Shown: piece after piece, positions 24,148 to 28,381 of the stretch
How the letters are laid out: each line of letters opens with the position of its first letter
Position numbering within the stretch: position 1 is the first letter of the stretch
The notes under the pieces: model-generated
Told to the model about the DNA's origin: nothing
The model's database searches: none
Seen by the model: only the letters and a program-made list of their open reading frames with translations
Source: Actinomycetales bacterium UBA1383
Lineage (GTDB): Bacteria > Actinomycetota > Actinomycetes > Actinomycetales > Actinomycetaceae
Direction: 5' to 3'
Assembly (NCBI GenBank): GCA_002305415.1
Contig: DBQX01000016.1
Location: 1 to 28,381 of the forward strand
DNA length: 28,381 bases
Position numbers and translations under genes: made by a program

Positions 24148-24351
24148 GCTGCTCCTTCAGTCACGATGATGGGCGGCGGGTGCTGCGGTCCGAGCCGTGT
24201 GCCGTGCCGTGGACACACCAGTGCCGCAGCGTGTGACAAGAATGGCACCGGCAACGACCTGCAACGAAGTGTTTCGCGGAGGCCTGGCGTGATATTCAGG
24301 CGGGTGCTGCGGAGGCTGGGCTTGGCCGTCCCTCGCCGGACGACCGGCGGG
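24148..24351. promoter_or_regulatory. Upstream region of the PTS operon; no gene
   Basis: No ORF with gene-like features. On the minus strand, TTGCAG (24264-24259) and TCTTGT (24241-24236) are 17 bases apart and are the best, still weak, -35/-10 candidate. This would leave an 89-base leader. GCAACGA occurs twice in direct order at 24251 and 24261 (10-base period, one helical turn), overlapping the -35, and could be a regulator site. Confidence 0.3.
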
Positions 24352-24414
24352 TCAACCCCACAGCACCGCCATTGCCGCCGCCCAGCCTCGGATCCCGCTG
24401 ACGCCCCCGGTCAT
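24352..24414 (-). pseudogene. 3' remnant of a second phytoene-dehydrogenase-like flavoprotein gene
   Basis: The minus strand encodes TGGVSGIRGWAAAMAVLWG and a stop, almost the same as the C-terminus of the intact flavoprotein 435 bases to the right (GGGVSGIPGRAAAMAILGR and stop). The DNA is near-identical, including 19 identical bases. Upstream of about 24430 the similarity stops and the frame reads as non-coding Arg/Ser-rich sequence. It is therefore a fragment of a paralogue or of a partial duplication. Not expected to make a protein. Confidence 0.6.
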
Positions 24415-24436
24415 CGCGGAGGACGGCGCCGCCCCC

Positions 24437-24500
24437 AGCCTGTGCACCCCCGTCACCCTCGGCCGCCTCCGGCTGCCCGACAGGATCGTCATGTGCGTGC
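24437..24500 (+). pseudogene. Possible 5' remnant of an old-yellow-enzyme-type gene
   Basis: The plus strand reads SLCTPVTLGRLRLPDRIVM, closely matching the start of NADH:flavin oxidoreductases of the old yellow enzyme family (typically LFxPLTLGxLxLPNRIVMAPM). The match ends after the methionine; the following codons (CVRREWPARTSG) do not resemble the family and no barrel follows. No good start codon is in place. I read it as the beginning of a decayed gene, divergent from the flavoprotein remnant next to it. Confidence 0.45.
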
Positions 24501-24698
24501 GCCGCGAATGGCCCGCGCGTACCTCGGGGCGACGGAATCGGCTCCGTTCGCGCTCCGATGTCGGGCTCGAACCCCCCGCTGAGCTGCCTGCGGGTGGGTC
24601 GCCCAGCACCGGCGTCTCCAGCCGAACACCTTCCGGCCTCCTCGGCACGATCAACAACTGATGAGCACCCCCGTTGGGACTTCACACCCCCGATGGGA
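24501..24698. other. Non-coding stretch in the decayed region
   Basis: No gene with recognisable features is seen. Frames are open on both strands but their translations are Arg/Pro/Ser-rich shadow-type sequence. GGTTCGAGCCC on the minus strand (24573-24563) looks like a tRNA T-loop, but no cloverleaf can be built around it. Confidence 0.4.
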
Positions 24699-24771
24699 GG
24701 GGTGCAAAGCTTCAGAAGGGGTGCACAACGCGCGTGGAGGGTTCCAGCGGGGGTGCACAACGCCCGTGGAG
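24699..24771. repeat. Short direct repeats GGGGTGCACAAC...
   Basis: A 22-base unit beginning GGGGTGCACAAC occurs at 24718-24739 and 24750-24771 with one mismatch (period 32), and a shorter copy GGGGTGCAAAG starts at 24699. Downstream, CACAAC (24756-24761) and GTTGTG (24771-24776) are inverted across nine bases. The array lies just after the stop of the leftward flavoprotein gene (24787), so in its transcript it would form a 3' repeat/hairpin region and may help termination. Confidence 0.6.
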
Positions 24772-24786
24772 TTGTGACGTGTGGAC

Positions 24787-26316
24787 TCACCGCCCCAGGA
24801 TCGCCATGGCCGCCGCCCGGCCGGGGATCCCGCTGACGCCCCCACCCCGGCGGGCACCCGCCCCACAGAGCAGCACCCGCTGGTGCGCGGTCTCCACGCC
24901 CCAGGTGCCCACCTCCTCCGCCACCTCCGCGAACGGCCAGCTCAGCGGCCGGTGGAAGATGTGCCCACCCGGCAGCCCGACGTCGGCCTCCACGTCCAGC
25001 GGCGTCCGCGCCTCGATGCAGGGGCGGCCCTCGGCGTCGCGGTATAGGCAGACCTCGAGCGGCTCGGCGAGCACGGAGTCGAGCGAGCGCAGCGTCGCGG
25101 TCAGGGCATCCGCCCGGCGGGCCTCGTTGTCCTCCCGGAACAGCCGCGCCGGCATGTGCAGGCCGAACAGTGTGAGGGTGTGCGCTCCCGCTTCCCGGAG
25201 TCCGGGCCCGAGGATCGACGGGTCCGTCAGCGAGTGGCAGTAGATCTCCGCGGGGGGCAGGTCCGGCACCCGGCCGGCCGCCGCCTGCCCGTACGCCTCC
25301 CCCAGCTGGGACAGCGACTCGTTCACGTGGAACGTGCCCGAGAACGCGGCGGCCGGGTCCACGCCGTCCCGCAGCCGCGGCAGCCGCGCGAGCAGCATGT
25401 TGACCTTGAGCTGGGCACCCTCCGGGCGCTCGCCGGCATCGTCGCCCAGCAGTCGCGCCAGCTCTGCCGGGGCGCACCCCGCGAGCACGTGACCGGCGCC
25501 GACGCGGTGCGCCACGCCGTCGTCGTCCGTGAAGGTGACCTCCCCGGCCGGGTCCACCTCGGTGACCTCCGCCCGCACCCGCAGCTCGGCGCCGGCCGCG
25601 AGCGCGGCGTCCCGGAGCGCCCCGCTCACCGCTCCCATCCCGCCCACCGGCACGTCCCAGTCCCCGGTGCCGTTGCCGATGACGTGGTAGAGGAAGCACC
25701 GGTTCTGGGCGAGGCCGGGGTCGTCGACTGACGCGAACGTCCCGATCAGGGCGTCGGTGGCGACGACGCCGCGCACGACGTCGTCGCGCAGCTCGCGGCG
25801 CACCACCTCGCCGATCGGCGTCTCGACGAGGTCCCGCCACGTGGCGTCGTCGTCCACCAGCCGGCGTAGCTCCTCCCGGCTGCGGAGCGGCTCGAGGAGG
25901 GAGGGCGCGAGGCGCTCGGCGAGCCGGGCGATCCGGCCGTACAGCGCGGTCCACGCCTCGAACTCGGCATCGCCGCCGGTGAGGCGCGCGAACGAGTCAC
26001 GGGTGGCGGCGGGATCGTGGGTGTCGACGAGGAGACCGGCGTCCCCCACCGGCGTGTAGGAGGCGTAGCGGCGCCGGCGCAGGGTGATGGGAAGGCCGAG
26101 TTCGGCCACCACCTGGCGCGGCAGGAGCGAGACGAGGTAGGAGTAGCGCGAGAGGCGGGCGTCGACGCCGGGGAAGACCTGCGCGGAGACGGCCGCGCCA
26201 CCCACGTGGTCGAGGCGCTCGAGCACGAGGACGCTCCGCCCGGCACCGGCGAGGTAGGCGGCGGCGGTGAGGCCGTTGTGGCCCCCGCCGACGATGACGG
26301 CGTCGTACCGCGGCAT
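24787..26316 (-). CDS. FAD-dependent oxidoreductase, PYROXD2/phytoene-dehydrogenase-like
   Basis: A 509-residue flavoprotein. The dinucleotide-binding fold is at the very N-terminus (AVIVGGGHNGLTAAAYLAGAG, about 6-26), with LVLERLDHVGGAAVSAQVFPG (about 30-50) typical of the phytoene dehydrogenase/PYROXD2 family; the C-terminus GVSGIPGRAAAMAIL is the second FAD-contacting motif. No carotenoid biosynthesis genes are nearby, and PYROXD2-like members (YHVIGNGTGDWDVPVGGMGAV is characteristic) have unknown substrates, so a carotenoid role should not be assumed. The ATG at 26316 lies seven bases after TAGAGT, which overlaps the stop codon of the upstream gene; the 10-base gap also allows operon expression. 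A fragment of a similar gene lies downstream. Confidence 0.88.
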   Translation of the reverse strand: MPRYDAVIVGGGHNGLTAAAYLAGAGRSVLVLERLDHVGGAAVSAQVFPGVDARLSRYSYLVSLLPRQVVAELGLPITLRRRRYASYTPVGDAGLLVDTHDPAATRDSFARLTGGDAEFEAWTALYGRIARLAERLAPSLLEPLRSREELRRLVDDDATWRDLVETPIGEVVRRELRDDVVRGVVATDALIGTFASVDDPGLAQNRCFLYHVIGNGTGDWDVPVGGMGAVSGALRDAALAAGAELRVRAEVTEVDPAGEVTFTDDDGVAHRVGAGHVLAGCAPAELARLLGDDAGERPEGAQLKVNMLLARLPRLRDGVDPAAAFSGTFHVNESLSQLGEAYGQAAAGRVPDLPPAEIYCHSLTDPSILGPGLREAGAHTLTLFGLHMPARLFREDNEARRADALTATLRSLDSVLAEPLEVCLYRDAEGRPCIEARTPLDVEADVGLPGGHIFHRPLSWPFAEVAEEVGTWGVETAHQRVLLCGAGARRGGGVSGIPGRAAAMAILGR

Positions 26317-26323
26317 GCGCCGG

Positions 26324-26329
26324 ACTCTA
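26324..26329 (-). promoter_or_regulatory. Putative -10 box overlapping an upstream stop codon
   Basis: TAGAGT on the minus strand contains the TAG stop of the kinase-like gene and ends seven bases before the flavoprotein ATG. If used, the flavoprotein would be made from a leaderless internal transcript. Confidence 0.35.
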
Positions 26330-26926
26330 CCCGCGCGGCTTCTCGGCGAGCCACCGGAGGACGGCGTCCGCGGCCTCCTCCGCGCTGAGGCGGGCCGTGT
26401 CCACCTCGAGGTCGTAGGACACGTGGGCGTGGACCACCGGGAGCTGGGCGGCGGCCTGGCCGAGCGTGCGGATCTCGCGCGCCCGCTCGCGGCGGGAGAG
26501 TTCCGGCTCCCCCAGCCGCACGCCCACGAGCGTGGTGGGCACGCCGTCGAGGGCGCCGATCAGGTCGGTGGCGGTCCAGCGGTCGAGGATCACGTGATCG
26601 ACGACGACGTCCGCGCCCGTCCGCGCCATCGCCGCCACCGCACGGTGCATCGCCCGGTGCAGCGACCGCCCCACCGGGCCCAACGAGATGGCCGCGATGG
26701 TTCCGTCCGTGGCGAGGGCGTAGCGGTAGACCTCCGGCCACGCGGGGCCCAGGTAGTGGCGCGGCAGCATCGAGAGGTGGCGGTCCAGGCCGGCGTCCAG
26801 GAGGGGACCGGACCAGCGGTCCTGAAGGCAACGTGCGAGCGTGGACTTCCCCGAACTGGAGGTGCCGTTGAGGACGATGACCAGGCCGGGCGGAGGGGAG
26901 GCTGCCTGCGTGGAGAGGCGGGTCAT
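26327..26926 (-). CDS. Chloramphenicol-phosphotransferase-like P-loop kinase
   Basis: A 199-residue P-loop protein of the chloramphenicol 3-O-phosphotransferase (CPT) family. Walker A is VLNGTSSSGKST (P-loop about 21-29); DAGLDRHLSMLP and VVVDHVILD match the substrate/catalytic and Walker-B-like regions, and LVGVRLGEPELSRRERARE is the family's later strand-helix. Known CPT from the Streptomyces chloramphenicol producer protects the host, but most family members occur with no antibiotic cluster, as here, and their substrates are unknown. The ATG at 26926 is six bases after TACCGT on the same strand (leaderless). It heads the pair with the flavoprotein gene and is divergent from the HAD phosphatase. 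Confidence 0.8.
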   Translation of the reverse strand: MTRLSTQAASPPPGLVIVLNGTSSSGKSTLARCLQDRWSGPLLDAGLDRHLSMLPRHYLGPAWPEVYRYALATDGTIAAISLGPVGRSLHRAMHRAVAAMARTGADVVVDHVILDRWTATDLIGALDGVPTTLVGVRLGEPELSRRERAREIRTLGQAAAQLPVVHAHVSYDLEVDTARLSAEEAADAVLRWLAEKPRG

Positions 26927-26932
26927 GGGGAG

Positions 26933-26938
26933 ACGGTA
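26933..26938 (-). promoter_or_regulatory. Putative -10 box of the kinase-like gene
   Basis: TACCGT on the minus strand, ending six bases before the ATG, with no Shine-Dalgarno site: a leaderless arrangement. Confidence 0.4.
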
Positions 26939-26978
26939 GGTGCTGGCGCGCCCCGCGGCCAGGCCTTCGGCGAGGGAT

Positions 26979-27010
26979 GCCGGGCGGGTGCCGGGCGGGT
27001 GCCGGGAGGT
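26979..27010. repeat. 11-bp tandem repeat in a divergent promoter region
   Basis: GCCGGGCGGGT occurs twice in tandem (26979-26989, 26990-27000), followed by the related GCCGGGAGGT (27001-27010). It sits between divergent genes and ends seven bases before the -10 box of the HAD gene, so it covers the -35 region. It may be a binding-site array or simple slippage. Confidence 0.6.
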
Positions 27011-27016
27011 CGGCGC

Positions 27017-27022
27017 TACGCT
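27017..27022 (+). promoter_or_regulatory. Putative -10 box of the HAD gene
   Basis: TACGCT ends six bases before the GTG start, the same leaderless spacing as the divergent gene. No ribosome-binding site precedes the GTG. Confidence 0.4.
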
Positions 27023-27028
27023 CGGCAG

Positions 27029-27877
27029 GTGACCGAGATCCCGCTGCCCGTCTTCGACCCCCGCCCCGACATCCGGCTCATCGCCGCGGACATGGATGGC
27101 ACGCTGCTGGACGACCGCAAGGAGATCCACGACCACTTCTGGCCCCTCGTGGACGAGCTGTTCCGCCGCGGCGTCCTGTTCTGCCCAGCCAGCGGGCGGC
27201 AGTACCACACGCTGTACCGCGAGTTCGGGGACGTGGCGGACGAGATGGTCTACATCGCGGAGAACGGCGCGTTCGTGGTGAAGGGCCGGGAGGAGGTGTC
27301 CGCGGACACCCTCGACGACGGCGTCGTCGCCCGTATCGTCGAGGCGGTGCGGGGGCTGCGGGAGGCGGGTGCCGACGTCGGTGCCGTGGTCTGCGGGAAG
27401 GACTCGGCCTACATCGAGCGGGACGACCCGGCGTTCATGGAACAGGCGGACCACTACTACGCCCACCTCGAGGTGGTGGACGACCTGCTGGCGCGCCCCG
27501 AGGACCCGATCCTGAAGGTCGCGGTGTACGACTTCGGCCCGGCGGAGGAGGGCGCCGCGCGCGGGCTGGCCCCGTTCGAGGGTGAGGTCAAGGTAGTGGT
27601 CTCGGGCGAGCACTGGGTGGACGTGATGAACCCGGACACGAACAAGGGCAATGGGATCCGGCGCATCCAGGAGGCGCTGGGGATCACCCCGGCCCAGACG
27701 ATGGTGTTCGGGGACTTCCTCAACGACTGCGAGATGATGGACGCCGCCGAGTGGTCCTTCGCGATGGACAACGCACATCCGCAGTTGCGGGAGCGCGCCC
27801 GGTACGTGGCTCCGCCCAACTCGGAGAACGGAGTGGTCCGGACAATCTCCTCGGTGCTGGAACTGCCCTGGACCTGA
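27029..27877 (+). CDS. Cof-type HAD-IIB family phosphatase
   Basis: A 282-residue haloacid-dehalogenase-superfamily hydrolase with an IIB cap, probably dephosphorylating sugar phosphates or similar metabolites in the cytosol. Motif I is AADMDGTLLDD (nucleophile Asp21, acid Asp23), motif II includes CPASGRQYHTL, the lysine lies in NPDTNKGNGIRRI, and motif IV is GDFLNDCEMM (Asp229, Asp233), coordinating Mg2+. All catalytic residues are intact. GTG 27029 (VTEIPLPVFDPRPDIRLIAAD) is preferred since TACGCT lies six bases upstream; the frame stays open far upstream only as a shadow of the divergent gene. YIAENGAFVV is typical of Cof proteins. Confidence 0.9.
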   Translation: MTEIPLPVFDPRPDIRLIAADMDGTLLDDRKEIHDHFWPLVDELFRRGVLFCPASGRQYHTLYREFGDVADEMVYIAENGAFVVKGREEVSADTLDDGVVARIVEAVRGLREAGADVGAVVCGKDSAYIERDDPAFMEQADHYYAHLEVVDDLLARPEDPILKVAVYDFGPAEEGAARGLAPFEGEVKVVVSGEHWVDVMNPDTNKGNGIRRIQEALGITPAQTMVFGDFLNDCEMMDAAEWSFAMDNAHPQLRERARYVAPPNSENGVVRTISSVLELPWT

Positions 27878-28028
27878 GGGGCCACTCAGGCCTGAGACCC
27901 CGCTCCTTGTGCTCTGGGGCCCTGCTCCCCGACGTCGGGCCGAGTGTCTTCCGGAACAGGAAAGAGACCCGGCCCACCAATGGTGGACGCTGGCTTTCGG
28001 GACCCCGAGCAGGTGTCAGGGGTGCCGG
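27878..28028. other. Gap between convergent genes with small palindromes
   Basis: 151 bases without a gene, holding three perfect or near-perfect inverted repeats: CTCAGGCCTGAG (27885-27896) just after the HAD stop, CCCGACGTCGGG (27928-27939), and CCACC-AAT-GGTGG (27974-27986). The last is followed on the minus strand by GGGTCTCTTT and could be a weak terminator for the small leftward gene. Confidence 0.4.
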
Positions 28029-28223
28029 TCAGGACTTCCGGCGCCCCACGTCAGGGGTGCCGGAGCCGACGTCGGGGGTTCCGGAGCCAACGTCGGGGGT
28101 TCCGGACCCGACCTGGGTTGAGCCCGAGGCGTTCCCCGACGGGAAGTTCTCATTGAGCCATTGGTCCAGCTCATCGGGGTCGTCGGGTGCGCCGGTGCCG
28201 TGCCATGGGTGTGGAGTGGTCAT
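28029..28223 (-). CDS. Small acidic protein with C-terminal heptapeptide repeats, unknown function
   Basis: A 64-residue ORF. From ATG 28223 it begins MTTPHPWHGTGAPDDPDELD, followed by an acidic amphipathic segment QWLNENFP, then a low-complexity tail with three heptads VGSGTPD and ends GRRKS. A weak purine-rich site (AGGGCAGG) lies about 10 bases upstream. The in-frame ATG at 28271 would add 16 residues and is less likely. The N-terminal third has coherent composition, quite different from shadow ORFs here, which are Arg-rich; the repeated tail is encoded by a 21-bp tandem repeat that probably varies between strains. I do not recognise a family. Confidence 0.5.
   Translation of the reverse strand: MTTPHPWHGTGAPDDPDELDQWLNENFPSGNASGSTQVGSGTPDVGSGTPDVGSGTPDVGRRKS
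28048..28117. repeat. 21-bp tandem repeat (3.3 copies)
   Basis: Units start ACGTC(A/G)GGGG at 28048, 28069 and 28090, with a partial copy at 28111-28117. Copies differ at two or three positions each. The 21-bp period keeps the frame of the small leftward ORF (heptad VGSGTPD). A related GTCAGGGGTGCCGG occurs at 28016-28029, suggesting an older, degraded copy. Confidence 0.8.
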
Positions 28224-28307
28224 GGTGTTCGCCTGCCCTTCGAACGGTGCGGGGTCGGGAGTTCGACACACCGCTGAGGAGAGATTGTAGGGCGTGCCGT
28301 TTCCCGC

Positions 28308-28381
28308 GGGGTGGTCCCTGGCGTGAGGGAGGCTCCTTTGGGTGAGGGAGGGGGGTGTGGGGTGGTCCGTGGCGTGAGGGA
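28308..28381. repeat. 23-bp direct repeat at the right edge
   Basis: GGGGTGGTCC(C/G)TGGCGTGAGGGA occurs at 28308-28330 and 28359-28381 with one mismatch and a 51-base period. GGGTGAGGGAG (28340-28350) between them is a further partial copy. The second copy runs into the window end, so the array may continue. No gene is seen in 28224-28381. Confidence 0.7.

Noticed and set aside
24560..24640. GGTTCGAGCCC on the minus strand resembling a tRNA T-arm
   Set aside because: The T-stem does not pair, and no anticodon arm, D-arm or acceptor stem can be placed around it.
24699..24776. Possible small CRISPR array
   Set aside because: Only two full units, a 10-base spacing between them, and no cas genes in the window.
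24787..26316. Carotenoid biosynthesis (phytoene desaturase, crtI)
   Set aside because: No crtB, crtE or other carotenoid gene is nearby, and the sequence looks closer to PYROXD2-like proteins.
26327..26926. Antibiotic resistance gene
   Set aside because: Only fold-level similarity to chloramphenicol phosphotransferase is supported; there is no mobile or resistance context.
1..28381. Mobile element, phage-defence or prophage island
   Set aside because: No transposase, integrase, tRNA attachment site, toxin-antitoxin pair or base-composition break is seen; base and codon use look uniform throughout.

Overview
The window is a very GC-rich, densely coded chromosomal segment of an actinobacterium. 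Codons end almost always in G or C, several genes appear to start leaderless (a TANNNT -10 box 6-8 bases before ATG/GTG), and the gene families present (DUF4031-HD fusion, SHOCT protein, LuxR-type response regulator beside a multi-pass kinase, EIIA-HPr-EI fusion) are typical of that phylum. Micrococcales or Propionibacteriales seem plausible, but nothing here fixes the order. There are no rRNA or tRNA genes, no insertion sequence, prophage or CRISPR; most of it reads as ordinary chromosome.

Layout. 1-628: a Tat-signal secreted protein cut by the left edge (possibly a multicopper oxidase) and a SHOCT membrane protein, both leftward, behind a CsoR-like palindrome that suggests copper control. 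629-3129: glycerate 2-kinase, then a CorA Mg/Co channel preceded by an elaborate leader: a -10 box, a 16-codon acidic/proline-rich upstream ORF with a strong ribosome-binding site, and a transcript 5' end exactly complementary to the corA ribosome-binding site. 3132-11938: leftward recC-recB-recD, with ATGA overlaps at both internal junctions. 12003-13478: an FMN-dependent nitronate monooxygenase/enoyl-reductase-like protein behind two overlapping perfect palindromes. 13580-16031: a MOSC protein, divergent from a small leaderless ORF, a DUF4031-HD hydrolase, and an NADPH-dependent FMN reductase.

16124-18930: a NarL-type response regulator and an unusual 718-residue sensor kinase whose second half is another membrane block plus a cytoplasmic tail without catalytic motifs. 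18967-19536: ThpR-type RNA 2',3'-cyclic phosphodiesterase. 19547-19624: a compact intergenic region between convergent genes with interleaved inverted repeats of pseudoknot topology. 19644-24147: a complete sugar PTS in two genes, an EIIA-HPr-EI fusion followed by a glucose-type EIICB carrying an extra, Cys-less EIIB domain. 24148-24786: a long non-coding gap holding fragments of two redox genes and short direct repeats. 24787-26926: a PYROXD2/phytoene-dehydrogenase-like flavoprotein and a chloramphenicol-phosphotransferase-like kinase. 27029-27877: a Cof-type HAD phosphatase. The right end has a small acidic protein with a 21-bp tandem repeat and a 23-bp direct repeat.

The most unusual element is the corA leader. 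Its parts (acidic/proline uORF, 5'-end/RBS complementarity, uORF SD/anti-SD complementarity) fit a translation-coupled Mg2+-responsive switch similar in logic to enterobacterial mgtL/corL leaders, but unrelated to any riboswitch I recognise. All functional statements rest on reading the sequence and on family knowledge; no searches or folding programs were run.
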